NCBI GenBank assembly: GCA_902464405.1
Contig: CABQJD010000002.1
Location: 192,168-256,167 of the forward strand
DNA: 64,000 nucleotides
Direction of reading: 5' to 3'
Origin: an uncultured Actinomycetaceae bacterium
GTDB taxonomy: Bacteria > Actinomycetota > Actinomycetes > Actinomycetales > Actinomycetaceae
Positions 34,117 through 43,230 of the stretch are shown piece after piece. Position numbers and translations under genes: made by a program. The stretch's first letter is position 1; every line of letters starts with the position of its first letter. The notes beneath the pieces were generated by a model. It was not told the DNA's origin. It did not search any database and saw only the letters and a list, made by a program, of their open reading frames with translations.

Positions 34117-37100
34117 TCAGCGCTTTTGCTCAAGTTTCCGCCTGAACGCAATCGCGCACACACCAACGACGCCCACTAACGCCGAGAAAGCCAGCCCTGC
34201 CAGAGCAGATGAACCCGTATTCGATAAAATCGACTTATCCACACGTGATGGAGAAGCTTGCTTCGGCTTGGAAGCTTGCTGATCCCCAGGCACCTTCTCT
34301 GGCTGAGTGGAATCAGGCTGCGAAGCTCCCGAATCACCTGATCCGCCAGATCCTCCTGGCGTAGAGCCAGGCTTATCGTCACCAGGCTCTGTTGTGCCTG
34401 GCACATCAGGCTCAGGCTTTGGCTCTGGTTTCGGTTCAGGATCTGGCTCTGGTTTTGGTTCAGGCTTCGGTTCTGGTTCTGGGTCTGGCTGCACGATATC
34501 TTTAACGACTACGCGCACCTCAACATCTTCGCTGCTGCTATCTTCGTAAGTGACGGTCACTACACCCGTTGTATCTCCTGCCTTTTCTGTGCTGGGAGCT
34601 TGCCCTTTCCAAGCAAAGGTCACTTTAGTTAAATCGGCTGGAGCTTCTCCCTCAAACTTAATAACTGTACTCAAATCAGGCAGTTTATCGCCCTTATTGA
34701 GCGTGATCGTTTCAGCTTTCGGAGTATAGATATCCTTATCCGGAATAGTCTCAGCTGGAGTCAAGTCCTCCAAGCAGAATGCGCCAGAGTCTTTCGCTAC
34801 ACCAAAATTATGAGCGCTGGTGCCGTTTTCAAATACGTAGCCGTCTTTAGTCTTAGCTATCAGCTCTTTTGCTTGGTTAATTTCCCAAGCAATCTGATCG
34901 GTATCGTCTGGCTTAATCCATGTGGCATTTGACTCCGCTTTACCTCCTGCTACCCACTTATTGCAAGGGTCATCTACCTGAGGAGTTTGCGGAATCTGCA
35001 CTTTGACGAGTGGTTTCGCATTGACGCTAATCTCCACGCTGACTTCTTCGCTGCTGCCATCTTCGTAAGTAACGGTGACGATACCCGTCACTTTACCAAC
35101 CGTAGCAGTGCTAGGAGCTGGCTCTTTCCACGCAAACTTCACCTTATCCATATCAGCAGGTGCCTGATCTGGAGTATTGGGGAATTTAACCACATCTTTA
35201 AGCGGCGGAAGCGCATCTCCCACTGTCAGGGAAATTGGGTCAGCGAACGGGTTGTACCGTTCTTTGTCGCTCACTCGGGTAAATTTCAGTTCCCACGAAG
35301 ACGTGGCAGAAGGCTTGAGCAGATAGCCATCTTGTGCCTGAGCAGTCACCGTCACAGTGACTGGAGCATTCAGATCAGCCTTATCAGCACTGACGTTTAC
35401 CTTTCCAGTGACGACTTTGCCATTAACCAGATATTCAACACCTTGCACAGTAGGCAGCGTGTAGCTGCCGATATATGAATTTCCTTCATGCGTGAAATCG
35501 TCATCTGCGCTGGTAGGAGCTTCTGGAACTACATAAGGAGTGAACGCCCACGTGCCAGTAAAGGTTTCGTCTTTAGCGAGGTTTGTGATTTTTTCAGGAT
35601 TCCAGCCCTTGAAATCGTACACACCCTTTTCAGTAGTTACCTGCTTCTTCTCAAGCTCTACTGGAGTAACCTCACTGCCAGCAGCAATATCTGGCTGCTG
35701 AGCTGGCAGAAGCTTTTTCACGTCCTCAGGAAGCTTATCTTCATCAGCAAACTTATAGGTGACTGTATACTTCTTCGGAGCGTCTTTATAAATATCAGTA
35801 GCGAACTGCTGAGTATTCGCCTTATACGCTAAGAAAATTGCGCTCTTTAGCTGCTCGACCTTTGTCTGCGTCGGCAGTTTGGTATACCAGCCAGTTGAAA
35901 GCAGAGTATTGCTCTTAAGATCTTCATCAACAGCTTTAGTCATTAAATCTTTAAGCTGAGCATAGGTGGTAATCTGCTGTTGTTTACCTTCCCACGCGAT
36001 AGTGATTGGTTTTAGGTTGTCTTTCTTAGCGATCCGCTCGGCATATTGAGCTTTTTTGAAATCAGCCATAGTGGGGTATTTACCGCCACTCACCTGCGAA
36101 ATAATCACGTCGTCACTAAACTGCGTGCTTTGGGCGACGGTAGCTGGCTTGTGCTGATTAGACAGATACGGCACCATTCCTTCGTAATAGCCGTACTCTG
36201 AAAGCATTTCCCAGCTTAAGCGCTTAGTGTGCATATCTCCGCTCATACCGCTGGTATTATGAGGTGCTCCATAGATAGGAGTAAACAGAGGAATCGCATA
36301 GTAGCCGTTGTATTTAAAAGTACCAGTGACTTTTTGCCCTTCAACCATGAGCCGATAGGCAACTGCGTTCATATCTACGAGATCATCGATAGTTTTCAGC
36401 TTAGCAGCATCAGCAGCAGTGATGTTTTCAAACTTTTCGTCTTTACCAGACAAAGTGGCTTTATTAAACAGTTTTACTTTTGTGGCATCGTCTTTAGACA
36501 AAGCTACATCGGCTTCTAAATAATCTAGGGTATAGATTAAATCCATCTGGTTGCCGTAATAGGTCTTCAAATCCTCGGGATTCTTAAAACGATCTGGATT
36601 TTCATTCCCATAAGTTTCTTGCCCACTGCGATCAAAAATCTGGTTGAGATCGAAGTTTGCGCCTTTATCTGTATCATCGTTCTTATGCCACGGCTCAAAT
36701 ACACCACGCGTAATAAGCTCGGCGCTCGCTCCTGAACGCTGCTTATGACCAGCAAAATGAACTTCATCAGCCATTTGGTGCGTGTGCTCATGCGCATAAG
36801 TGGTCAGCCCGCGATCATCTAAGCCGTTTGCCAGCCAATAGCTGATCTGTCCGCTTTGGATATCAGCAAGGCCATCTGCCTGCGTGAAAGTAAAATAATA
36901 GCCTAAAGGCGTGATAAATTCTCGCACCGCGCTGGCAGCATCATTTCCCTGCTTTGCAGACCAACGCTTTGAAGCCTGCTGCTCACTCGGATTTTTAATC
37001 TGCAGATTATCCCATACGCGGCGGTTACCCACTAATTTTGAGCGTTTATCCTCTTTAGCTATGCGATACCAGAAATCTAAATAGTCTGCCTGGCGTTCAG

Positions 37101-38211
37101 CTGCGTATTCGACCTTGTTTTCAAAAGCCTCCAGCTCGGTACTATAGGCATCAGGATTAGTCTCTTTGAGCGCTCGATTGACGTAGGTATCCGCCAAACC
37201 ATACATAATGGATTCGACTGTCGAAACCACATACATGGAGTTCTCTGAAACGTTCAGCAATGCCAGCATCTCAGCCTGCCCAGTCTGATCGTTTTTCAGC
37301 TTATCGAAGAGGCGATAAGGCGCACTGGGATTCGCTTTTGATGGCTTTTCAGAAATTTCAGCTTTAGACGTCTGCCAAAGCCAATCAGCTGGTTTTTTGC
37401 CTGCCTGCGTTACCTGCTTTTCTAAGAATACTCCCAGATCGGTTTGCTCCGCTATTTTTCCACCCAAAACTTCTTTGAAAAGTTTGGGAGTGAACGCCAT
37501 TTTGCGCTGATCGGCGGTCTGCTTCCCGATAGCTGCTACGAGATCAAAAGGAGCATATTCTTTCCCAAACGCATTATTTTCCGTCATCACTTGGCGAGCA
37601 ACCGTCTTATTATCTTTGATAATAAAACTATAATTACGCTGCAGATAGGCGGCGCCAATCAGAAAACCAGCTTTATCCTTTTTAATCGCATTTATATAAT
37701 AATCTGCGTTTTTATTCTGCCCAGCAGTAGCCACCGCAGAATCTGCTTTTAGCATTGCTGGAAGGAGAGTTGGCAGATCTTTTTTGATTTGAGTAAATGC
37801 GCTCTCCATATCGGAAGCAAGCAAATACTCTTCTTGGAGTTCCTTTACTGCTTCCTCATCAGGAACATCAGTAATTTTAGTGTATTTAGTCCTATCGCGC
37901 TTCCAAATCTCTGTTTTTTTACCAAGCTTTTCAGCCGATGTGAAATGAGTCTTTGCAAGTTTATTTCGAACCTCTTCATCTCGAAAATCAACTTTATTTA
38001 GATCAGCTTGCACCTGCTGCACTATTTGCTGAATCTGCTGATCGCTGAGGGGATCTGCCGCATAAGCTCGGGGAGCTGAAACAGAAGTGAGCGCACCCAG
38101 CAGCAACATTATTCCTAATGCTACCGCAAGTATCTTCGATACGCCCTGCGTAATCTTTGTTCCTAAAAGAACAGAATAATCCCTCATATCTCCCCTAATG
38201 CTGCTTAGCAC
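34117..38211 (-). CDS. wall-anchored M26-like zinc metalloprotease
   Basis: A 1364-residue surface protease. The start is GTG 38211 with AGG seven bases upstream; ATG 38187 is a possible alternative. Signal peptide to about A52. The catalytic zinc site is H474-E-H-T-H478 with third ligand E498 in GASAE, and the spacing and intervening HFAGHKQRSG match the M26 IgA1-protease/Zmp family (HEMTH...GHGRREGxGAE). An InlB-like repeat (YDFKGWNPEK) lies near 865; two Rib-type Ig modules with TVTYEDGSSEEV and TVTYEDSSSEDV follow (about 1000-1240). A PEPKPEPDPEPKPEP stalk leads to LSNTG (about 1329). Family members cut IgA1 or other host proteins; the target here is unknown. A hairpin lies in the 5' leader. 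Confidence 0.85.
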   Translation of the reverse strand: MLSSIRGDMRDYSVLLGTKITQGVSKILAVALGIMLLLGALTSVSAPRAYAADPLSDQQIQQIVQQVQADLNKVDFRDEEVRNKLAKTHFTSAEKLGKKTEIWKRDRTKYTKITDVPDEEAVKELQEEYLLASDMESAFTQIKKDLPTLLPAMLKADSAVATAGQNKNADYYINAIKKDKAGFLIGAAYLQRNYSFIIKDNKTVARQVMTENNAFGKEYAPFDLVAAIGKQTADQRKMAFTPKLFKEVLGGKIAEQTDLGVFLEKQVTQAGKKPADWLWQTSKAEISEKPSKANPSAPYRLFDKLKNDQTGQAEMLALLNVSENSMYVVSTVESIMYGLADTYVNRALKETNPDAYSTELEAFENKVEYAAERQADYLDFWYRIAKEDKRSKLVGNRRVWDNLQIKNPSEQQASKRWSAKQGNDAASAVREFITPLGYYFTFTQADGLADIQSGQISYWLANGLDDRGLTTYAHEHTHQMADEVHFAGHKQRSGASAELITRGVFEPWHKNDDTDKGANFDLNQIFDRSGQETYGNENPDRFKNPEDLKTYYGNQMDLIYTLDYLEADVALSKDDATKVKLFNKATLSGKDEKFENITAADAAKLKTIDDLVDMNAVAYRLMVEGQKVTGTFKYNGYYAIPLFTPIYGAPHNTSGMSGDMHTKRLSWEMLSEYGYYEGMVPYLSNQHKPATVAQSTQFSDDVIISQVSGGKYPTMADFKKAQYAERIAKKDNLKPITIAWEGKQQQITTYAQLKDLMTKAVDEDLKSNTLLSTGWYTKLPTQTKVEQLKSAIFLAYKANTQQFATDIYKDAPKKYTVTYKFADEDKLPEDVKKLLPAQQPDIAAGSEVTPVELEKKQVTTEKGVYDFKGWNPEKITNLAKDETFTGTWAFTPYVVPEAPTSADDDFTHEGNSYIGSYTLPTVQGVEYLVNGKVVTGKVNVSADKADLNAPVTVTVTAQAQDGYLLKPSATSSWELKFTRVSDKERYNPFADPISLTVGDALPPLKDVVKFPNTPDQAPADMDKVKFAWKEPAPSTATVGKVTGIVTVTYEDGSSEEVSVEISVNAKPLVKVQIPQTPQVDDPCNKWVAGGKAESNATWIKPDDTDQIAWEINQAKELIAKTKDGYVFENGTSAHNFGVAKDSGAFCLEDLTPAETIPDKDIYTPKAETITLNKGDKLPDLSTVIKFEGEAPADLTKVTFAWKGQAPSTEKAGDTTGVVTVTYEDSSSEDVEVRVVVKDIVQPDPEPEPKPEPKPEPDPEPKPEPKPEPDVPGTTEPGDDKPGSTPGGSGGSGDSGASQPDSTQPEKVPGDQQASKPKQASPSRVDKSILSNTGSSALAGLAFSALVGVVGVCAIAFRRKLEQKR

Positions 38212-38504
38212 GACAACCTATCTCTTTTATAAAAGAAGAGCTAAGCATTAAAAAGTGTGCTTTTGACGCTTAGCTCTAAAAGACTTTTATCTACTCGCTT
38301 AAGTATCCCCTAGATTCTTCTATTAAAGCAACACAATGTTGCGCAACTCCTAATTGTGCAAGAATTACGCAAACCCTGATTGCGCAAGAATTACACAAGT
38401 CCTAATTGCGCAACTCCTGAAGATCTGCAGATATAAAAACCCCAAAAAATAGCGCCTGCACATTTGGGATACATAGCACGTACACATTTGAGCATACATA
38501 TATC
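38212..38504. repeat. leader hairpin and 26-bp tandem repeat upstream of the protease gene
   Basis: No gene. GAGCTAAGC (38238-38246) and GCTTAGCTC (38268-38276) form a 9-bp stem upstream of the GTG start; on the minus strand TTCTTTTAT follows, so it resembles a terminator or attenuator in the leader. A 26-base unit (TAATTGTGCAAGAATTACGC core) is repeated at 38351-38376 and 38377-38402, with a third partial copy from 38403. Confidence 0.7.
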
Positions 38505-38518
38505 ACACTCATATACGC

Positions 38519-38592
38519 TGGCGCGCGCCCGCATCAAGCAGATTCTTTAAGATTTTCACTTAAAGAATCTGCTCAACACTGCGGCGCGCGCC
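38519..38592. repeat. large two-part inverted repeat downstream of ppdK
   Basis: GCAGATTCTTTAAG (38537-38550) pairs perfectly with CTTAAAGAATCTGC (38558-38571), enclosed after short bulges by GCGCGCGCCCGC (38521-38532) with GCGGCGCGCGC (38581-38591). It probably ends ppdK transcripts, though no U-tract follows on the minus strand. Confidence 0.75.
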
Positions 38593-38654
38593 GGCACAAT
38601 TAAAGATGCACTGCGATCTCGTATTCCACAGCACGAGAACAGCGCTTTATATCG

Positions 38655-41411
38655 CTATGCAGTCGCGTTTACGGCACTTCCGCCATTTTCTTCAGCAGCA
38701 GCCTGGCTCTCATTTGAGATCGCAGCGCGCCCAGCCTCAAGACGAGCCACAGGCACACGGAACGGCGAACAGCTCACATAATCCAGCCCAACCCAGTGGA
38801 AGAAATGGATCGACTGCGGATCACCGCCGTGCTCACCACACACACCGAGGTGCAGATCTGGATTAGCTGCGCGCCCGCTCTCAGCAGCACTACGCACAAG
38901 CGAACCAACTCCGCGCCAATCGATGCTCTCAAACGGAGAGGTACCGAAAACGCCATACTCGTAGTAATCGTTGAAGAACGACGCCTCCACATCGTCACGC
39001 GAGAATCCCCACGTGGTCTGAGTGAGATCGTTTGTGCCAAAGGAGAAGAAATCACTCTCGCAAGCAATCCGATCAGCTGTGAGAGCGGCGCGTGGCAACT
39101 CGATCATATTGCCAATAGGCAGATCAACTTTCATACCGCTCTCTTCGGAAACCTCAGCCAAAACCTCACGAGCAATATCAGAAGCAATCTGCATTTCGCG
39201 CGAAGAGCCGATAAGCGGAATCATAATCTCAGGCCGAGGATCTTTGCCGTCTTTCTTTAGCTCCACATACGCCTCAGCAATAGCGCGCACCTGGAGTTTA
39301 ATCAAGCCTGGCATCTTCAAACCAAGGCGAATACCGCGCAGACCAAGCATCGGGTTCGCCTCATGATTTTGCTTCACCGCAGCCAAAAGAATCTTCTCAT
39401 CTGCCGTGATTTCCTCACCTTGCGCCTCTTTCACAGCGAGCTTCACGGAAAGCTCCGTGAGATCAGGGAGGAACTCGTGTAGCGGCGGATCGATCAAGCG
39501 AACCGTTACAGGGCGCCCGTCCATTGCGGCAAACATGCCAAGGAAATCGCCCTTCTGCAGCGGAACGAGCGCCGCATAAGCCTCTTCACGCTCAGAATCG
39601 CTTTCTGCAAGAATCACTTTTTCGATCAACTGACGGCGATCACCGAGGAACATATGCTCCGTACGGCACAAACCAATCCCCTGCGCCCCAAAATCTCGCG
39701 AGCGCTGAGCATCTTCCGGGTTATCAGCATTTGCACGCACCTGCAGCTTTGCTTTCTCGTCTGCACGGCTCAAAATGTGATGCACAGCCGTCACTAATTC
39801 GGTCACGTCTTCATCTGCAGCAGCAGCTTCAATAGCAGCATCATATCCTTTGGAAATGTAGGTCATCACTGCAGAATCGGTGACAGGCACCTCACCCTCG
39901 AAAATTTCACCAGTCGCACCATCAATAGCGATCACGTCACCAGCTTTATACGTGGCATCTTTGCTCTTCACGTACACAGTGCCTGCAGCCTCATCAACCA
40001 TGAGATCTTCTGCACCCACCACGCAGCAACGCCCCATGCCGCGAGCCACCACAGCTGCGTGAGACGTCTTGCCGCCGCGGGCCGTAAGCACACCAGCAGC
40101 CACAACCATACCTTGAAGATCATCCGGGTTCGTCTCTCGGCGAACCAAAATAACTGGCACGCCAGCATTCGTGCGAGCCACAGCCTGCTCGTTATTCATC
40201 ACGATCTCACCCACAGCAGCGCCTGGAGAAGCAGGCATACCTTTGGAAATGAGTTTCTTTTCAGCTTTCTTATCAAACTGCGGGAAGAGAAGTGACGTGA
40301 GTTGATCGCCCGTCACGCGCGTCACCGCTTCATCTTTCGTGATGAGCTTCTCGTTTACAAGCTGCTCGGCAATACGGAACGCTGCCGAAGCGGTACGCTT
40401 GCCCACGCGGGTCTGCAGCATCCAGAGCTTGCCCTTTTGAATCGTAAACTCAATATCGCACATATCGCGGTAGTGGGTTTCGAGCTTGCGCATAATCTCG
40501 CGCAACGCATCGTAGCTCGCCTTATCGAGGCGCTCAAGATCTGCCAACGAAAGAGTATTGCGGATACCCGCAACCACGTCTTCACCCTGAGCATTCTGCA
40601 AATAATCACCATAGACGCCTGAATGCCCGGTTGATGGATCGCGAGTGAAGCACACACCCGTACCAGAATCCATGCCCATATTGCCAAAGACCATCGTCTG
40701 CACATTGACGGCGGTGCCGAGATCGTTCGGGATACGCTCACGGCGGCGATAAATACGAGCACGATCAGTATTCCATGAGCGGAACACCGCTTCCACAGCC
40801 ATATCAAGCTGAGCGCGCGGATCCTGCGGGAAATCAATGCCCGTCTCGCGCTTTACAATCTCTTTGTACGTATCCACAAGCTCTTTAAGATCGTCGGTGG
40901 TCATATCAAGATCGCCCTTGTAGCCCTTGCGCTCTTGCAAACCGTGCAGCTCGTCAGCAAAAAGATCGCCATCAATATCCATCACCGTCTTGCCAAACAT
41001 CTGAATCAAACGGCGATAAGAATCCCATGCGAAACGATCGTTACCAGCCTGCTGAGCCAAGCCCTGCACACTCTGATCGTTCAAACCGATATTGAGCACT
41101 GTCTCCATCATGCCCGGCATGGAGAATTTAGCTCCCGAACGCACAGAAACGAGGAGAGGATCCTCGGCATCGCCAAGAGTCTTGCCCATTTTTTCTTCGA
41201 CGCCACGGATTGCAGTGGTGACTTCCACAGCAAGAGTTTCGGGCACTGAACCGTTACTCAAATATGCACGGCACGTATCGGTAGTGATGGTGAATCCGGG
41301 AGGAACCGGCAAGCCCAAGCTCGTCATTTCTGCCAGGTTCGCGCCCTTACCACCAAGAAGGTCTTTCATATCCTTATTGCCCTCGGTGAAGTTATATACA
41401 TACTTCGTCAT
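38655..41411 (-). CDS. ppdK: pyruvate, phosphate dikinase
   Basis: A 918-residue cytosolic enzyme interconverting pyruvate + ATP + Pi and PEP + AMP + PPi. The N-terminal ATP-grasp domain starts with the hallmark GGKGANLAEMTSLGLPVPPGFTI. The swivelling domain carries the phospho-histidine H451 in GGKTSHAAVVARGMG, with T449 at the position that regulatory kinases modify in homologues. The C-terminal barrel has GIGLCRTEHMF, GLRGIRLG and the catalytic Cys in LGVCGEHGGDP. Length is normal. It stands alone, with its own flanking spacers. With malic enzyme nearby it may route C4 acids to PEP, feeding DAHP synthase among others; that link is inferred. Confidence 0.97.
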   Translation of the reverse strand: MTKYVYNFTEGNKDMKDLLGGKGANLAEMTSLGLPVPPGFTITTDTCRAYLSNGSVPETLAVEVTTAIRGVEEKMGKTLGDAEDPLLVSVRSGAKFSMPGMMETVLNIGLNDQSVQGLAQQAGNDRFAWDSYRRLIQMFGKTVMDIDGDLFADELHGLQERKGYKGDLDMTTDDLKELVDTYKEIVKRETGIDFPQDPRAQLDMAVEAVFRSWNTDRARIYRRRERIPNDLGTAVNVQTMVFGNMGMDSGTGVCFTRDPSTGHSGVYGDYLQNAQGEDVVAGIRNTLSLADLERLDKASYDALREIMRKLETHYRDMCDIEFTIQKGKLWMLQTRVGKRTASAAFRIAEQLVNEKLITKDEAVTRVTGDQLTSLLFPQFDKKAEKKLISKGMPASPGAAVGEIVMNNEQAVARTNAGVPVILVRRETNPDDLQGMVVAAGVLTARGGKTSHAAVVARGMGRCCVVGAEDLMVDEAAGTVYVKSKDATYKAGDVIAIDGATGEIFEGEVPVTDSAVMTYISKGYDAAIEAAAADEDVTELVTAVHHILSRADEKAKLQVRANADNPEDAQRSRDFGAQGIGLCRTEHMFLGDRRQLIEKVILAESDSEREEAYAALVPLQKGDFLGMFAAMDGRPVTVRLIDPPLHEFLPDLTELSVKLAVKEAQGEEITADEKILLAAVKQNHEANPMLGLRGIRLGLKMPGLIKLQVRAIAEAYVELKKDGKDPRPEIMIPLIGSSREMQIASDIAREVLAEVSEESGMKVDLPIGNMIELPRAALTADRIACESDFFSFGTNDLTQTTWGFSRDDVEASFFNDYYEYGVFGTSPFESIDWRGVGSLVRSAAESGRAANPDLHLGVCGEHGGDPQSIHFFHWVGLDYVSCSPFRVPVARLEAGRAAISNESQAAAEENGGSAVNATA

Positions 41412-41508
41412 TACGCATGCCCCTTCTTTGGGTCTCGTTTTGCTTTCGTCACTTGAAGCCGCACAACACGGTCCGCCAAAAATTCTAGTGCATTATGGGC
41501 CCTTAAGC

Positions 41509-42585
41509 CTATATTTTGACACCTTCTTCTCTGAGCACTTGCAGGTATTCAAAAATATTTGCCGAATAATTAGGATAGGCAATTTTTAATTCACGAAAAT
41601 TATCCACATGGACAAGAACAATATTCTCAGTAGAAAGACTGCACTCGTTCGAGGCACTGCCCGACAATTTTGTTTCAAATTGCGCATAATCAGCAAGCGC
41701 TCGATCTATCTGAGCCTTAGCATAAGAATACACAATTAAGCTTTGTTCTTCTTTCAATAACCGTAAAATAAACACGGACGCTTCTTCATCGTCGCAGTAA
41801 GATTTAGATATCTTGAACACGTCATCACAAGCATTCAATAATTTTGCGCCAATACGTCTCACATCTGGAAGAGACTCGACACGTTCTATAAGGGATTTTT
41901 TATCAGTTGGCACCCCTGCCACAAGAGGAGTTCCCTCACGTAACGCTAAGAGTGATGACGTAAGTTGGTTAAACATTAACCTGCCTTCAGTAAAAGGATT
42001 TTTTAGTAGTGAATCCTTATCAGATGTTTTGACAGAAATACCCTCTATCTCATCCATAACCTCTAAAGCAGTAGCCCAATAGTGCTGAAGCTGCGTTCTT
42101 AGTTGAACTTCAACACGATAATTACCATAAGCGGTGTGTTGTTTAGTCAAAACATGATATGAACGGTAACCAGTGTCTTTAGGAAATCGAATATAATCTT
42201 TACTTTTTCTGATAATCGAACCCGTTGTTTTAATGTTTTCTTCTAGCCGATCTTTAATTATTTCTAAATCTTCAACTTTCTTAACGATCACACGGCATCC
42301 GCCTACGTCATCTAAAGTACTTAAGTCGTAATTTTGCGGTCTTTGCAATTTTTGAATAATAGAAGGGATCCGCTTCAGCCTATAAGTTAGAACAACCCCC
42401 TCAATACCCTCACAACATTCAAGAAGAGTTTCAAAACACTGCCGAGCAGCGGGCGCACATTGAGCACGCCATTTTTGTACAATCCTGATTGCGTCTGCAT
42501 ACTCTCCAGAATCATGTTGCAAATTACGCTTTAAAACTCTGCTGCATTTTTTCGCTTTATTCGCTGAGATATATTCACCACTCAT
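41509..42585 (-). CDS. RelA/SpoT nucleotidyltransferase-domain protein, candidate toxSAS-type toxin
   Basis: A 358-residue protein if started at ATG 42585 (GGAAAC before it); the frame is open to an ATG at 42639. Residues about 50-190 are a RelA/SpoT synthetase domain: RLKRIPSIIQKLQ, DDVGGCRVIV, KDTGYRSYHV (the Tyr that stacks the acceptor) and VEVQLRTQLQHYWA. There is no HD hydrolase, TGS or ACT domain; the C-terminal 150 residues are helical and unassigned. Proteins of this kind are either small alarmone synthetases or toxSAS toxins that pyrophosphorylate tRNA or make (p)ppApp. The adjacent divergent gene encodes a Panacea domain, a known antitoxin type for toxSAS, which favours the toxin reading. 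Not shown by sequence alone. Confidence 0.75.
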   Translation of the reverse strand: MSGEYISANKAKKCSRVLKRNLQHDSGEYADAIRIVQKWRAQCAPAARQCFETLLECCEGIEGVVLTYRLKRIPSIIQKLQRPQNYDLSTLDDVGGCRVIVKKVEDLEIIKDRLEENIKTTGSIIRKSKDYIRFPKDTGYRSYHVLTKQHTAYGNYRVEVQLRTQLQHYWATALEVMDEIEGISVKTSDKDSLLKNPFTEGRLMFNQLTSSLLALREGTPLVAGVPTDKKSLIERVESLPDVRRIGAKLLNACDDVFKISKSYCDDEEASVFILRLLKEEQSLIVYSYAKAQIDRALADYAQFETKLSGSASNECSLSTENIVLVHVDNFRELKIAYPNYSANIFEYLQVLREEGVKI

Positions 42586-42660
42586 GTTTCCAGATGAAGA
42601 GCACATAGGTATAATTGTACCGTTAGGATACATGGGCATAAATTGTGAGGAGGCTTTACA
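42586..42660. promoter_or_regulatory. divergent promoter region between RelA/SpoT and Panacea genes
   Basis: A perfect TATAAT (42610-42615) serves the plus strand with a TTTCCA -35 17 bases upstream; TACAAT (42619-42614) would serve the minus strand. The two -10 elements overlap within GGTATAATTGTACC, so the genes may compete for or share one operator. GAGGAGG precedes ATG 42661. Confidence 0.55.
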
Positions 42661-43107
42661 ATGGCATCTATTGTTGATGTAGCTGCATATATTTTAGATC
42701 AGTGCAAGTCTCTTTCCACAATGAAACTGCAAAAACTCACATTTTACTCACAAGCACATTCTCTCGCTACTTTAGGAACTCCGTTATTTAACGAAGATTT
42801 TGAAGCGTGGCGTGCAGGTCCTGTATCCACAGAACTATTTAGCAAGCATCGTGGATTCTTCATTATAGAAGCAGGACAGTTAAAGGCGAAAAGCACTAAT
42901 TTAACAGATCAAGAAAAAAATATCGTCGATGCGGTATGCAACAAACTGGGAAAACTCACCGGCAACGATCTTAGCAATCGCAGCCACAGAGAAGATCCGT
43001 GGAAAAATGCTCGATCTGGTCTATCTCCTAGTGCTCCCAGCCAGAACCTAATCTCTAAAGATTCGATACGCGAGTACTACTCAATTCATCGTGTGGTGGA
43101 TTTTTAA
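42661..43107 (+). CDS. Panacea-domain (DUF4065/SocA-like) protein, candidate antitoxin
   Basis: A 148-residue cytosolic protein matching the Panacea (DUF4065, SocA/GepA-like) domain over its whole length. Diagnostic features are the N-terminal VAAYILDQC-x-LSTMKLQKLTFYSQAHSLATLG, the EDFEAWRAGPVSTELFSKHRG motif, a central helix with DAVCNKLGKLTGNDLSNRSHREDPWKNAR, and an ISKDSIREYYS end. Panacea domains neutralise unrelated toxins, including RelA/SpoT-type toxSAS, usually as two-gene operons. Here the partner is divergent with only 75 bases between starts. A strong GAGGAGG site suggests abundant translation, as for an antitoxin. A hairpin at 43156-43202 ends the gene. Confidence 0.85.
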   Translation: MASIVDVAAYILDQCKSLSTMKLQKLTFYSQAHSLATLGTPLFNEDFEAWRAGPVSTELFSKHRGFFIIEAGQLKAKSTNLTDQEKNIVDAVCNKLGKLTGNDLSNRSHREDPWKNARSGLSPSAPSQNLISKDSIREYYSIHRVVDF

Positions 43108-43155
43108 ATACGTACAGCAACACGCACGACAACGTCATTTATAGTAGCTATACGG

Positions 43156-43208
43156 TTTATGGTGTGCGAATAACCGATCCACACCAAAACGCACACCATA
43201 AACTTTTA
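43156..43208 (+). terminator. intrinsic terminator after the Panacea gene
   Basis: TTTATGGTGTGCG (43156-43168) and CGCACACCATAAA (43190-43202) form a perfect 13-bp stem with a 21-base loop, followed by CTTTTAC. Confidence 0.8.
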
Positions 43209-43230
43209 CAATTTTTACCGAAAGAATTCT

